Positions 1-9,107 are shown, counted from the stretch's first letter. The stretch: DNA of 64,000 bases from Arthrobacter woluwensis (GCF_900105345.1 NZ_FNSN01000002.1:1-64000); one strand, 5' to 3'. Made by a program: numbers and translations. The notes: a model not told the origin generated them from the letters alone.

Positions 1-68
1 GGCCTGGACAGCATCCACCTGCTGCTCCCGGAAGGGAGTCTGCGCGACTGCCACACATGAGCTTCCAC
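1..68 (-). CDS. Partial hypothetical CDS running off the left edge
   Basis: A minus-strand reading frame opens with a GTG at 68 and runs off the window without a stop (about 22 codons). It is placed mainly by an unusually strong purine-rich Shine-Dalgarno tract (AGGAGGAGG, about 83-94) at suitable spacing. An ATG at 60 in another frame is also possible. Too little is visible to assign a function. Confidence 0.3.
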   Translation of the reverse strand, partial: MEAHVWQSRRLPSGSSRWMLSR

Positions 69-129
69 CGTGTTTTCCTCCTCCTCCTTGCTTGGTGATC
101 AATGACCGGGATTTGCAACACCTGCGGGC

Positions 130-924
130 TTAGGGGCAGGAGTAGACGGTCAGGGTGCCGGAGCGTCCATTGACCTGGCCGTCGAGGGCGAAGGTGCCGG
201 CGATCTTCATCCCGGCCCGCTGGTACCCGACCACCCCGGGGTGGATCACGTACCCTTCTGCGCCGTCCAGGGTGCTGCCCCAGGCCGAGGCGACCTGGAC
301 GCACCCGCCCGTGAAGGGCACGAATCCAGGAGCTCCCAGCCCCATCCGGGCCGCATTGATCGAAGAGAGCGTCTGCGGCGGGTAATGGTTCTCCTGAACC
401 GGCGGCTGCGGCGCCGGAACGGGCGCCGGCGCCGGGGCAGGCTTAGGCGCCGCGGGCTTGGGAGCGGGCGCCGCGGGCGCCGGTGCCGGAACCCAGCCGC
501 CACCGTTGGAACCACTGGTACCGGAGCCTCCGCTACTGCCCTGGGCCGGTGCGCCGGCCTGCGGGATCTGCCCCTCAGCGGTTCCGGTGTCAGGCTGCGA
601 CTGCGACGTCGCCGACCCGGCGGCCGGGGCCTGGGCCGCGGATGCCGTGCTCTTCGGGGCGGGCTTGGCCTTCGCTTTGGCCGCGACCGGCTTCTTCGTC
701 GCGGTGGGCTTCGGGGACGGTGACGCCGTCGTGGTCGACGGCGTGGCCACCGGGGCCTGCGATGTCGCCACCGCGGCCGGTTCGGCCGTGGGCTGGTTGG
801 TGGCCACGAGGATCCCGGCGATCGCCCCTGCGATCACCACGGCGGGGATACCGAATGTCACGATCCTCTTGGCGCGGCGGCTGGGCTGCGGTTCCGTTTC
901 TGGGGTTTCTGCCTGGTGCTCCAT
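130..924 (-). CDS. Pro/Ala-rich membrane-anchored or secreted protein
   Basis: 264-residue protein of unknown function. The N-terminus is charged, then a hydrophobic segment at about residues 23-43 follows an RRAKR stop, consistent with a signal anchor. Next comes a long low-complexity Ala/Pro/Lys/Ser-Gly stretch (about 45-175) that looks like a wall-spanning stalk. A compact C-terminal domain of about 85 residues contains two cysteines (TGGC and the terminal YSCP) that could form a disulphide. It is the distal gene of a minus-strand surface-protein group with the sortase-like gene just upstream, so an extracellular role in conjugation or adhesion is inferred. The ATG start follows an AGGAAGG-type ribosome site. 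Confidence 0.7.
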   Translation of the reverse strand: MEHQAETPETEPQPSRRAKRIVTFGIPAVVIAGAIAGILVATNQPTAEPAAVATSQAPVATPSTTTASPSPKPTATKKPVAAKAKAKPAPKSTASAAQAPAAGSATSQSQPDTGTAEGQIPQAGAPAQGSSGGSGTSGSNGGGWVPAPAPAAPAPKPAAPKPAPAPAPVPAPQPPVQENHYPPQTLSSINAARMGLGAPGFVPFTGGCVQVASAWGSTLDGAEGYVIHPGVVGYQRAGMKIAGTFALDGQVNGRSGTLTVYSCP

Positions 925-963
925 GGTGAACCTTCCTCCAAAGGTGTTGAGTGAGTGAATCTG

Positions 964-1643
964 TTAGGCCGGGACGGCGGTGATGACGGTGTTGTCCCGG
1001 TAGTTCAGGGACCCGTCCGGCAGGGTGATGACCGGTCCCCCGCAGGTGGCCAGGGCCAGGGTGCGGGGGCCGGTGGTGATGAACAGCCCAGTGGGAGCTT
1101 GGTCTTGGTGTAGGTGGCGAGGCTTGTCACCCGCCACGAGCGCAAAGCTCCGTCGGCGTCGACCGTGAACACGGCCGCGCCGGGAGCGACGCCGGAGATC
1201 TCCGATATCGGGGCCAGGGACCCGTCGGCGTGGTCGACGTGCCCGGCCAAGAACGTGGTCCCCTGCATGGCGGTCAACGGGGAGGTGCTCTTCAGCCAGG
1301 CGATCTCCGGGGCTTCCGGGATCACCATGCGCCCCGCGCCCGGGCCGGTGGTGCCGGTCGGCATGAACGGCAGCTCCAAGCCCAGCGACGGGATGCTCAC
1401 TGTGTTCTTCCCGGGCTTGTTCGCCGGGGCCTTGATCGGCGTCAACGCCGCGCCGGCCGCAACCGTGAACGGTGCCGCCGGTTCGGGGCGGGCCGCCTCT
1501 GCAGGGGCCGTGGCCGTCAGGTACGAGTACGCGCCGACGACGGTGCCGACGAGGCCGCCCCCAAGCAGCAGGAGACCGAGAACGCTACGCCGCGACGTCG
1601 TTGTCGAGCGGTTCAGGTGCCGGGGAGCGTGCCCGTTACTCAT
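964..1643 (-). CDS. Sortase (class E/F-like), interrupted by an apparent 1-base frameshift
   Basis: Sortases are membrane transpeptidases that attach surface proteins to peptidoglycan. The start MSNGHAP has a membrane anchor near residues 18-38, and the sortase fold follows with the catalytic His in FLAGHVDH. In the reading frame as given, the C-terminus degenerates after KLPLG and stops at 1005. The next frame supplies the expected ending, LFITTGPRTLALATCGG, with the catalytic Cys and a stop at 964. Adding one G to the GGG run at 1087-1089 restores a single continuous sortase. The gene overlaps its upstream neighbour by 8 bases (ATGAGTAA). Either a real inactivating frameshift or a sequencing error. 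The substrate is probably one of the neighbouring surface proteins. Confidence 0.75.
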
Positions 1644-1863
1644 GCTCAGCCCCCAGCTCGGGGACCACATTCAGTCGCCCTGCAATGAGGGCGAGGGCTG
1701 ACCCGACGAGCTGCAGGACGGCGCCGGCCAGGACCATGCTGAGCAGATAGATGGCGTCGGTGAAGCCCAAGAAGAGGCCTGCGAGACTAACGATGCCGGC
1801 GATGACGCTGAAGGTCATTGAAACAATGCAGACAGCCTGGTGAACGCTGGGTGTGACAGTCAA
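1636..1863 (-). CDS. Small two-helix membrane protein
   Basis: 75-residue protein. A TTG start at 1863 is chosen because it follows a strong AGGAGG six to nine bases upstream; the longer upstream open frame only shadows the neighbouring gene. Two hydrophobic segments (about residues 14-36 and 40-64) suggest two transmembrane helices. It overlaps the sortase start by 8 bases, implying translational coupling, so it probably works with the surface-protein system. No recognised family. Confidence 0.6.
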   Translation of the reverse strand: MTVTPSVHQAVCIVSMTFSVIAGIVSLAGLFLGFTDAIYLLSMVLAGAVLQLVGSALALIAGRLNVVPELGAEHE

Positions 1864-1891
1864 TTGCTTTCCTCCTGGTGTGCGGAGCTTG

Positions 1892-2464
1892 TTAGTCGAG
1901 TTCCCACTGGGGTTGTGAATCATCGAAGCGCCAGGCATCCGCAAAGCCGTGTGCGGTGAAGATCGCCTCGACCTCCCGGGCGATCCGAGCGTCTGTGAGC
2001 TGCTGGTTGGTGGTGAGACCGAAAGAGGACACAGCGACTTCGATTCGGGCATCGGCAGAGACGAACAGGAACACATCCAGCCAAGGAGCCAGACCTTCAC
2101 GGGTGCCCCAGTCCCACAGTTGCGTGTACATCGCAGCGTGCTCGGGCTTCCCCCAGACCAATCCCTCCGGGTGCTCCGAGACTAGGGCCGGCCAGTTGAT
2201 CGGGTCCCAGTACCGGGCGAACTGCGGCCACCCAGCCTCCACACCCCGGATCGGGAACCCTCGAACCGCGGCCAGGAACCAGCCCGGCAAGGGGCTGGAC
2301 TCGGGCAGAAAGTACGGGCCGTTGTGGAAACCTGTCACGTCCTCCCACAGCCGCTCGGCCAGTCTCAGAGCCGGTACGCTGAACGCCTCAACATAATCCG
2401 TGGACTGGTACAGGTACCCCGTCTGCCTCAGCCGGGCAAGCTCAATACTTGTTGCTTCAGTCAT
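1892..2464 (-). CDS. Hypothetical cytoplasmic protein
   Basis: 190 residues starting MTEATSIE at an ATG with AAGGAGG upstream (about 2470-2476). It is rich in Trp and aromatic residues, with no signal peptide or membrane segment and no motif I recognise. The C-terminal third (DARIEVAVSSFGL to WELD) looks like a small alpha/beta domain. It sits first in the minus-strand group leading to the small membrane protein and sortase, only 28 bases from the TTG of the next gene, so co-transcription is likely. Function unknown. Confidence 0.6.
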   Translation of the reverse strand: MTEATSIELARLRQTGYLYQSTDYVEAFSVPALRLAERLWEDVTGFHNGPYFLPESSPLPGWFLAAVRGFPIRGVEAGWPQFARYWDPINWPALVSEHPEGLVWGKPEHAAMYTQLWDWGTREGLAPWLDVFLFVSADARIEVAVSSFGLTTNQQLTDARIAREVEAIFTAHGFADAWRFDDSQPQWELD

Positions 2465-2657
2465 GAGGTCCCTCCTTTTTCTGTGGTGGTCATCTGTTGT
2501 GATCGGTGGTTTAAGGACGCTTCTATGTCTGTCAACTGGGGATTGGTGTCGCATGGAGGGTGTTCAGTAGGTTCGGGTGCGGAGCGCCTGGAGTGTGGTG
2601 CGTGATCTGCCTGGCGTCCGCACCCGGTGTTGGGGGTGGGGAGTCGTTGAAGGGGGT

Positions 2658-2707
2658 GAAGGAACGCGGGGAGAGTGTTGGTCGAGGGGGCCTCCCCGCG
2701 CTCCTTC
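2658..2707 (-). terminator. Hairpin downstream of the large surface-protein gene
   Basis: Inverted repeat 2658-2673 / 2692-2707 (GAAGGAACGCGGGGAG against CTCCCCGCGCTCCTTC, one bulge, 18-base loop) just past the stop codon at 2730. No T-tract, so a terminator or mRNA-stabilising hairpin. Confidence 0.5.
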
Positions 2708-2729
2708 ATGAGCCGATCAGCAGGGAGGA

Positions 2730-5033
2730 CTACTTATCGGCCGTCTTGCGGCGGCGTGCCATGATCAGCACGCCGGTGAGGGCAGCCAGCACGCCCGCGC
2801 CGATACCGGCGGCCGGGCCTGCGAGGTTGCTGGTCGGTTCGGCCTGGGCGTGGCCGGTGGGGACCTCGGGCTGCGTCACGACGCTGGCCGGGACCACGGG
2901 CTTGGGCGCGTTCGGCAGGACCGGCTTCTCCGGGGTGACGGGCTTGTTCGGGGCGAAACCGATCACGATCTCGTCCTTCTCACCGCACTTACCGGTGTGG
3001 AGGATGCTCTCGGTGGCCTTGCCGTCCTTGTCGGTCACGGTGACCTTCAAGGTCTCGACATAGCCGTAGGTGCCCTCGTGCTTGATCTCGTGGCTCGGGT
3101 ACGTGATGTTCCCGGGACCGGTGACCTTCTGCCATTGGGAGGTGTAGGACGGGTTCAGGCACACGGCCTGAGCGGAACCGTCCGTGGAGTTGTCGAACTT
3201 GAACTGATCGACCTTGGTCTCCACGACCACGCCCTCACCCGAAGGCACGGTGCCGGAGAGGACGCCGGTGTCGTGGGCGGTGACCGGCACGGTGCCGTTC
3301 TCGGAGGCCTTGGTGACGATCGTGGGCTTGGTCAGCTTCACGGTCTCGTTGGGCAGCTGGTGCTTGCCCGTCCAGCCGGTGGTGGTGGCTGTGGGGGCCA
3401 CGGTCTCCTGCCAGTAGAGGCAGCCCTCGCCCTTGTTCTCTTCCCAGACCTTGATCACCAGATCCCACGGGACCGAAAGTCCCGGGGTGGTCCAGGTGCC
3501 GTTGCCCTTGACGTCGGTCTTGACGGTGCCGACGAGCTGCGCGTCCGCCGGGGCCTTGTCGGTACCGGCAGCGTCAGCCTTGCACTGGGCCGTCAGGTAC
3601 AGGTTTGAGACCACGGTCAGGGTCTGGCCCTGGTAGTTGCCGGACACGCTCACGGAGTCGGTGACGACGCCGTTCTTGATGTCCGCGGCCTTGGTGACGA
3701 CCTGCGGGGTGAACTTCTGCAGGGTCTCTTCGCCGTCGGCGTTGAAGGGTGCCTTCCAGTCCCCGATGAAGAACTCCTGCTGATCGGCAGGCTGGTTCTT
3801 CTTCGTGAAGGACGCGACCGGGTAGTACCAGCCGGCCTTGTCGGACTTCTTGTCCGCGGTGACGGTGATGTCGCCGGCCTTGGTAGCAGTGCCCTGACCC
3901 TTCGCGAACGGGGTCGCACCGGCCGGGACGGTAGCGATGTTCTTCTGCTCCACCTTCGTGGGCGAGTAGTACCAGGTCACGTCGAACTTCGCAGTCACTC
4001 CGGGGATCCAGGGGCTCCCGGCGGCGGCCGAGACGTGCAGGACGTCAGTCAGGGTCTCCCCTGCCTTGACCTCGACCACGGCGGTGGAGGTCGCCTGCGG
4101 CTGGAAGGACACGGTGGCCTGGACGTCGGCCGAGACTCCCCGGACCTTCGTCACGCCCGGGGAGGCGAGCTGCTTCTGCTTGCCCGGCTGGGAGTAGGTC
4201 TCCAACCAGCCGGCCACGAGGTTCTGAGTTTCCTCAGTCACCACGACCGGGCCGGTCTGGGTGGCGTGCCACGCCGGGGAAGACCCCGCCGCGCCCGTCC
4301 AGACATTCTTCCCGGTCGAGTCGAACACCGCACCACCGGAGAGGGTGAGGGTCACCTGCGCGGCGACCGTGCCGGTGGCCGAGTTGACCTGGGTGTTCTC
4401 CACGGTGCCGGACTTCGCATCCGAGAGCACCAGCTGGGGCTTGACGTTGTACTTGCCCGTGTGACCGGCCGAGGCCGCCCACATCTGATCCGCCAGCGCC
4501 TTCGTCGCAGCACCCTCAGGGGTCTGGGCGAGGTAGGTCAGGATCGGGTCCTGGTTGCCCTCGTAGTAGATGTGGCTGGCATACGCCTTAGCCGCATCGT
4601 TCTCCGACGTCGAGGCATAGTTCGCGAAGATCCAGGCCATACGGGCCGCGCCCTGCGAACTGTCCTGGCCCCTGCTCCAGGTACCCGAGGCATCGAACGG
4701 CACCCCGAACTCACCGCAGAACGTCCGGACGTTGTTCAACCAGTAGGAGCCCAGCACGACGTTCGTGACCGAGGCCCCTCCCCCACTGCCGTTGTAAATC
4801 TGGCCCGTCGCTGCATTCTGATCACCATTCGGCAGCGACGCGCCCGGGGCCGGGTTGTTGTAGCTGGACACCGCGGCATTCGCCGCCGGCGCCACCCCCA
4901 CCAATGCGACACCCGAGAGGACCGCCGCAGCGGCCACCCCCGACATCACACGCCGTGCCCCCAAACGAGGCTTGCTTTGGACTTTCAAGGCTTCTCCTTG
5001 GTCGAGCGTTCGGACTCCAGTCGGAGTCTTCAT
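2730..5033 (-). CDS. Large secreted cell-wall/adhesin-like protein with C-terminal anchor
   Basis: About 767 residues from the preferred ATG (MKTPTGV); an upstream TTG at 5087 would add 18 residues. A signal peptide ends near ANA-AVSS. A thioester/TQXA-like N-terminal part follows (Cys in RTFCGEFG), then several beta-rich repeat-like modules, a Pro-rich neck (NKPVTPEKPVLPNAPKP) and a C-terminal hydrophobic helix followed by RRRK. That layout is typical of Gram-positive wall proteins. However, no canonical LPXTG precedes the helix; the nearest sequence is EPTSNLAG. It is divergent from the winged-helix gene at 5138. Likely a conjugation or attachment surface protein; the exact family is not certain. 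Confidence 0.7.
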   Translation of the reverse strand: MKTPTGVRTLDQGEALKVQSKPRLGARRVMSGVAAAAVLSGVALVGVAPAANAAVSSYNNPAPGASLPNGDQNAATGQIYNGSGGGASVTNVVLGSYWLNNVRTFCGEFGVPFDASGTWSRGQDSSQGAARMAWIFANYASTSENDAAKAYASHIYYEGNQDPILTYLAQTPEGAATKALADQMWAASAGHTGKYNVKPQLVLSDAKSGTVENTQVNSATGTVAAQVTLTLSGGAVFDSTGKNVWTGAAGSSPAWHATQTGPVVVTEETQNLVAGWLETYSQPGKQKQLASPGVTKVRGVSADVQATVSFQPQATSTAVVEVKAGETLTDVLHVSAAAGSPWIPGVTAKFDVTWYYSPTKVEQKNIATVPAGATPFAKGQGTATKAGDITVTADKKSDKAGWYYPVASFTKKNQPADQQEFFIGDWKAPFNADGEETLQKFTPQVVTKAADIKNGVVTDSVSVSGNYQGQTLTVVSNLYLTAQCKADAAGTDKAPADAQLVGTVKTDVKGNGTWTTPGLSVPWDLVIKVWEENKGEGCLYWQETVAPTATTTGWTGKHQLPNETVKLTKPTIVTKASENGTVPVTAHDTGVLSGTVPSGEGVVVETKVDQFKFDNSTDGSAQAVCLNPSYTSQWQKVTGPGNITYPSHEIKHEGTYGYVETLKVTVTDKDGKATESILHTGKCGEKDEIVIGFAPNKPVTPEKPVLPNAPKPVVPASVVTQPEVPTGHAQAEPTSNLAGPAAGIGAGVLAALTGVLIMARRRKTADK

Positions 5034-5137
5034 GGGCTGCGAGGCAGCTCCACCGCGTACCCTACCTATATCTAGACGCATAATCAATAAACAGATGTGC
5101 GTAGATTGTCTATGTACCCGTCCAGGAAGAGTATGCC

Positions 5138-5518
5138 GTGTCTGCTAAGTTCTCAGATGTGCCAAAGATCGTCCCCCCTAGTCATGACTCGTGGTCAGCC
5201 GAAGCTGAGACCGCGATGGCGCTGCTGTCCACGGGCTTGAGAGTCAGTGTCATGGCTTATCTGAACTCTGCTGAAGGACGCGAGGGTGTCACGAAGGCGA
5301 TGATCGCGGACGCGACTGGAGTCTCGATGGGGACGATCAACGCGACGCTGATCGAAGCAGAAAAACGCGGTCTGCTGACGGTGAAGGTCGATCGGGTCCC
5401 CAGTCAGGGAGGCGTCAATCGGTACTACCTTGACCATGAAAAATATGAATCCGCCGTCCAGGCATGGCTAGATTTCGCGCTAGGCAAGGGATTCACCGAC
5501 GAGAATTTCCGTCGATAA
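5138..5518 (+). CDS. Winged-helix (MarR/ArsR-like) transcriptional regulator
   Basis: 126 residues, GTG start preceded by AGGAAG. A winged-helix fold is indicated by the helical stretch around residues 27-45, a recognition segment MIADATGVSMGTINATL, then LIEAEKRGLLTV and the wing region VDRVPSQGGVNRYYLD. The gene diverges from the surface-protein gene across about 100 bases of AT-rich DNA, which suggests it regulates that gene and itself. It ends seven bases before a strong terminator. Effector unknown. Confidence 0.7.
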   Translation: MSAKFSDVPKIVPPSHDSWSAEAETAMALLSTGLRVSVMAYLNSAEGREGVTKAMIADATGVSMGTINATLIEAEKRGLLTVKVDRVPSQGGVNRYYLDHEKYESAVQAWLDFALGKGFTDENFRR

Positions 5519-5524
5519 AGCAAC

Positions 5525-5562
5525 AAAGAGGGGCGGACAGCAACTGCTGTCCGCCCCTCTTT
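5525..5562. terminator. Strong bidirectional terminator
   Basis: Perfect 18-bp inverted repeat (5525-5542 / 5545-5562) with a 2-4 base loop, beginning AAAGAGGGGC and ending in CTCTTT. It lies between convergent genes ending at 5518 (+) and 5570 (-) and can serve both. Confidence 0.9.
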
Positions 5563-5569
5563 CATGCTC

Positions 5570-6628
5570 TCAGGCATCTGGTCGCAGGTGAGCCATGATG
5601 AATTGCTCTCCTGGGCCAACGTTCGTCAGACGGATCCAGCGGAACCGGAATGGTTTCCAGTCTCCGTTGTCCCCCAACATGAATGCTGGGTCGAGGACGC
5701 CTTCCGCGCCGACCTTAGATCCCGCCTGGAGCTCCTGGAAAGACTCAGGTGCCATAACGTCCGCCAGAGACGGCGTCGTTGGACGTTTTAACCCGAAAGT
5801 GGCCCAGTTGTCGATAGGGAAGTACAGGTCCCACGTCTTGCTGTCGATTCGGATGAAGAGGCTGTCCTCCGCGGCCAGGCTGGCCGCTCTCTGATAGAGG
5901 TCCCCTGTGAGAGTGTCGGTGACGGGCCGGATGATCGGAGTTCCCTTGCGAGCTTCCCGAGCGATCCCCCGTAGCCAGAAGAACGATGACTCATCCGGAT
6001 CATCAGCTGTCCATCCGGAGAATTCCAGCTGCTTCTCCCGAGACCGGCCACCGCCTGGAAAGATGTAGTACTTGACCAGGAACCTGGTGTCTCGAATGTC
6101 CATCCCATCGCGAATCGCACCTTCAAAAACATCTCGGCCTCTCGGCGAAATACTCTGGTTCATCCACTGAGCGATGCTCCCCACCGGCTGGGCGTTCTCA
6201 TACAAAGCGAACATCCCGGCATCCCACGATTGTTCAAGGAGCCGCTTGGTGTCAGTCTCGACCTTCCACTCAACAACCCCTACTTCCGGGCGGGGTGGTA
6301 GTGGCGCGGAAGGATCGGTGATGATACCCATGATCCCCACCGTCGTTCCGGAGATCGGGGCAAGGATTGGATCCACCTTGACGCGGACAGTACCTCCTTC
6401 CCATGTGGAAGTCGTATCCAACGGCTCTCGGTTCTCACGGACCTTCTTGGCGGCCTTGATCAGGAGAGCGGCCCCCACCTTGTCCAAGCTGCTTCTGAGG
6501 GATTCGCCCCCAAAGTACTGGTCACCGATACTGAGAAGGCCCAGTGGGCTATCGGGAACGCCGTCAGCCACTATCCACTTTCCATGCGTGGCGTGGTACT
6601 GCCGGTTGCTTCCCGATTCAGTAGCCAT
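5570..6628 (-). CDS. PAS/GAF-like hypothetical protein
   Basis: 352 residues; ATG (MATESGSN) chosen because AGGAGG lies 8 bases upstream. The gene overlaps the end of the SDR gene by 11 bases, so the two are translationally coupled. Two alpha/beta segments with PAS/GAF-like flavour are visible: residues about 15-110 (IKAAKKVRENREPLDT to GIMGIITDPS) and 115-230 (VVEWKVETDTKRLLEQ to ARKGTPIIRPVT). No output domain, transmembrane segment or catalytic motif is recognised. Probably a sensory or regulatory protein acting with the SDR; the family assignment is a guess. Confidence 0.5.
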   Translation of the reverse strand: MATESGSNRQYHATHGKWIVADGVPDSPLGLLSIGDQYFGGESLRSSLDKVGAALLIKAAKKVRENREPLDTTSTWEGGTVRVKVDPILAPISGTTVGIMGIITDPSAPLPPRPEVGVVEWKVETDTKRLLEQSWDAGMFALYENAQPVGSIAQWMNQSISPRGRDVFEGAIRDGMDIRDTRFLVKYYIFPGGGRSREKQLEFSGWTADDPDESSFFWLRGIAREARKGTPIIRPVTDTLTGDLYQRAASLAAEDSLFIRIDSKTWDLYFPIDNWATFGLKRPTTPSLADVMAPESFQELQAGSKVGAEGVLDPAFMLGDNGDWKPFRFRWIRLTNVGPGEQFIMAHLRPDA

Positions 6629-7349
6629 AACCACCGCCTCCTGAGACAGGAACGGAGGCCCCGGAGAGGTACGTAAACTGTGAGACTCCGAAAACAACGT
6701 CTGCGATCTCCGCTGGAGTCGCTGGGCGCCCGATAGGGGTGTCTTTGAGCAGAGCTGCTTTCTGTTCATCGTTCAAGGCGTCGTACATCGCCGTATCCGT
6801 CGGACCCGGGGCGACGGCATTGGCCCTGATCTTGCGCCCGATCCACTCCTTCGAGAAGGAGCGGACGAAGCCCTCAAGCCCAGCCTTCGCGGCCGTGTAG
6901 TTCGTCTGACCAGGCACACCGAAGCGTGCGCTCATGCTCGTCACGAACGTCAGCGAACCGCCCTTCTGCTTCAACATGGGCCTGAGCATCGCCTGCGCAA
7001 AGAGCATAGGCGCCACCAGATTTGTCTCAAGTACTGCCCGAATGTCCTCCTCTCTCATTCGGAGCAGGAGGTTATCGCGGGTGATACCCGCGTTGAAGAC
7101 TGCATGGGAGATTGCGCCTCCCAACAGTTCGGTTGCAGTTTCTACAACCTTTTTGATTGATTCACCATCCGCAGTTCCCTCCGGACTCAGGAGATCTGTC
7201 GTGATGGCCAGGGCTCCGTCGGGCACCTCTCCCGACCTCGTCGTCGCTGCGACGGTGAACCCTTCTGACAGGAACTTCTCAGTAATCGCCGCGCCGATTC
7301 CTCTGCTGGCCCCCACAACCAGAACCGTTCGGCCGACTTGACTACTCAC
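6618..7349 (-). CDS. SDR-family oxidoreductase (FabG-like)
   Basis: 243-residue short-chain dehydrogenase/reductase. It has the NAD(P)-binding GASRGIG at residues 13-19, NAGIT after strand 4, Ser in the SMSA segment and the YTAAK catalytic pair (Tyr and Lys), then PGPTDT. The closest general match is 3-oxoacyl-ACP reductase FabG, but an accessory plasmid location next to a PAS-like protein argues against a housekeeping fatty-acid role. GTG start at 7349. Substrate unknown. Confidence 0.85.
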   Translation of the reverse strand: MSSQVGRTVLVVGASRGIGAAITEKFLSEGFTVAATTRSGEVPDGALAITTDLLSPEGTADGESIKKVVETATELLGGAISHAVFNAGITRDNLLLRMREEDIRAVLETNLVAPMLFAQAMLRPMLKQKGGSLTFVTSMSARFGVPGQTNYTAAKAGLEGFVRSFSKEWIGRKIRANAVAPGPTDTAMYDALNDEQKAALLKDTPIGRPATPAEIADVVFGVSQFTYLSGASVPVSGGGGYGY

Positions 7350-7467
7350 TGTTTCCCCAATCTGTTACTCTGGCGGCGCTTGTTCTGCCGCTTGAATCCA
7401 AGCGGTGGTTCCAGTCCGACCCGCGATGGCGGTCGGGCTGTCCGCTCTTGACCCAAGAGTAAACGAC

Positions 7468-7713
7468 ATGACTGAAGTACACGGAACGACCAAGCTCTAC
7501 ACCAAAGACGCAGCAGGGCTCCTACGACATCTCGCCACAACCTGCCCCCACACTGAAGACGAGCTCCGACAAGACATCGAAGCCACCGGTGAAGACGGGC
7601 TCAAAGCGGCATTCAACACCTTGCTAGCCGCGGGGATCATCGCAGTCGGCGCCGGCGGCTACCTCGTCATCAACCCGCACCCCCTGCTCAGCCTGGCCGG
7701 ACTGGGAGCGTAG
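7468..7713 (+). CDS. Small winged-helix-like protein
   Basis: 81 residues from the ATG MTEVHG; an upstream GTG at 7405 is possible but lies in GC-rich leader sequence. The pattern (AAGLLRHLATTCPHTEDELRQ, then LKAAFNTLLAAGIIAVGAGGYLV) looks like a minimal winged helix with a helical half and a beta hairpin. It lies four bases before the metallo-hydrolase gene and is presumably co-transcribed, so it may control that gene or bind a partner. Low similarity to anything I can name. Confidence 0.5.
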   Translation: MTEVHGTTKLYTKDAAGLLRHLATTCPHTEDELRQDIEATGEDGLKAAFNTLLAAGIIAVGAGGYLVINPHPLLSLAGLGA

Positions 7714-7717
7714 CCGG

Positions 7718-8452
7718 ATGCCCGAAAATACGAGCCCATCCGTCACCACCGTCCTCCCCGGGTTCGACGTAGTGGAGGGCACCGCGTCGAACTGGGTCAT
7801 CGTGAGAAATCCCGACTCTCCGGACTGGCTACTCATCGACGGCGGATACCCAGGTGACGCGGACACTGTAAAGAGCAGCCTGGCTCAGCTCGGCTGCGCT
7901 CCCGAGCACTGCAAGGGCATTCTGGTCACACACGGGCACGTCGACCACATCGGGGGCATCTCCTGGCTCGCGAACGAGTTCGACGTGCCCGTGTGGTGCC
8001 ACGAAGAGGAAGTATCCAACCTGCGAGGGCCAAAACGAGAGCAGGTGACCCTCGGAGAGGTACTCCTTCGAATTGCCCGCCCACGCGTGCTCAGGTGGCT
8101 CCGCAACATTGTGAAACACGGCGCTCTGGGCGACATCTCCCTCGAGCCGACAGACACCTTCGTTGACTCCGAGGTCCTGGCGCTGCCGCGATCACCGCAA
8201 GCAATCCACGTTCCCGGCCACACCTCCGGCTCAGCCGCCTACCTCTTCGTCACCGACAACGGGAAGATCCTGGTCTCCGGAGACGCGCTCGTCACCGACC
8301 ATGAGCTCCTACCCCGCACAGGGCTCGCTAGGACCCTGCCGAAGTTCTTTGCGCACAACCATCGGCGAGCCAAAGAGAGCCTGAAACGCCTCAAAGACCT
8401 CAACGCCGACATCGTGATTCCGGGCCACGGGGGCGTGGTCTGGAACCGATGA
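7718..8452 (+). CDS. Metallo-beta-lactamase-fold hydrolase
   Basis: 244 residues with the full metal-binding set of the MBL superfamily: THGHVDH (about residues 69-75), a following His in VPGHTSG (about 167), Asp in VSGDALV (about 188) and a C-terminal His in PGHGG. No signal peptide, so cytoplasmic. This layout fits glyoxalase II/lactonase-type or general MBL-fold hydrolases rather than true beta-lactamases. Possible roles include lactone or thioester hydrolysis; the substrate cannot be read from sequence. Confidence 0.85.
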   Translation: MPENTSPSVTTVLPGFDVVEGTASNWVIVRNPDSPDWLLIDGGYPGDADTVKSSLAQLGCAPEHCKGILVTHGHVDHIGGISWLANEFDVPVWCHEEEVSNLRGPKREQVTLGEVLLRIARPRVLRWLRNIVKHGALGDISLEPTDTFVDSEVLALPRSPQAIHVPGHTSGSAAYLFVTDNGKILVSGDALVTDHELLPRTGLARTLPKFFAHNHRRAKESLKRLKDLNADIVIPGHGGVVWNR

Positions 8453-8516
8453 CGAACCTCTCCCCCGCGGCGTCGGAATCAGCGCCACGCCCCACTTCCC
8501 CAGAAACGGTGAACAG

Positions 8517-9107
8517 ATGAGCTGGATCAAAAACGTAACCGCCCGGATCCGCCCGGCTACCCAAGGGTTACCCGCAGTCCCGGAACCACAGGCTTGGGCC
8601 AGCCCCGCGCAGATTCGCACGATGCGCGCGAAAGCTGCTGCCGCTGACCCTCACGAAGTAGCAGCCGATCATCCCGAGCTGTTCACAGCCTGGACAGCTG
8701 GGACCTTGCGTCCCTGGCGTTGCGCAGCGGCGCTCAATAAGGCCCGGGCGACCGGGGAATGGGTCTCAGAAGCCTGTGGCGCACATGGCCTCGAGGCCGG
8801 CTACTGGACAGCTGGGCGCCTCTACCCCACATGGGAGAACATCGTCCGGCTGGCGGCACTAACCGGCGTACCGCTCGCTAGTCTCATGGCGGACGACGAC
8901 AGAGGCGTCAATTTCGTTGGGTGCGGTCAGGCGGCCTTCCTACGAGACATAGAAACCCGCTACCTCCCCCAACTCGTAACCGGAACTGTCGCGAATCACC
9001 CTGCGCCAATGAGCACGAGCGAGGCCGACTCGATCGTCCGAGATGCGTACCACGAGTTCATCTCACCGATTCTCCGGGCCCTTGATCGAGATGTCCCCAA
9101 GTCATGA
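8517..9107 (+). CDS. HTH-like plasmid protein, paralogue of the gene at 12743-13300
   Basis: 196 residues. The central part reads YWTAGRLYPTWENIVRLAAL then TGVPLASLM, the classic end of an XRE-type helix-turn-helix, preceded by two conserved Cys (WRCAAALNKA and EACGAHG). Residues about 30-140 align throughout with the 185-residue protein encoded on the opposite strand at 12743-13300. The two copies bracket the RHH-rep-parAB module, which suggests a role in plasmid maintenance, copy control or incompatibility. ATG start; no strong ribosome site. Confidence 0.65.
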   Translation: MSWIKNVTARIRPATQGLPAVPEPQAWASPAQIRTMRAKAAAADPHEVAADHPELFTAWTAGTLRPWRCAAALNKARATGEWVSEACGAHGLEAGYWTAGRLYPTWENIVRLAALTGVPLASLMADDDRGVNFVGCGQAAFLRDIETRYLPQLVTGTVANHPAPMSTSEADSIVRDAYHEFISPILRALDRDVPKS

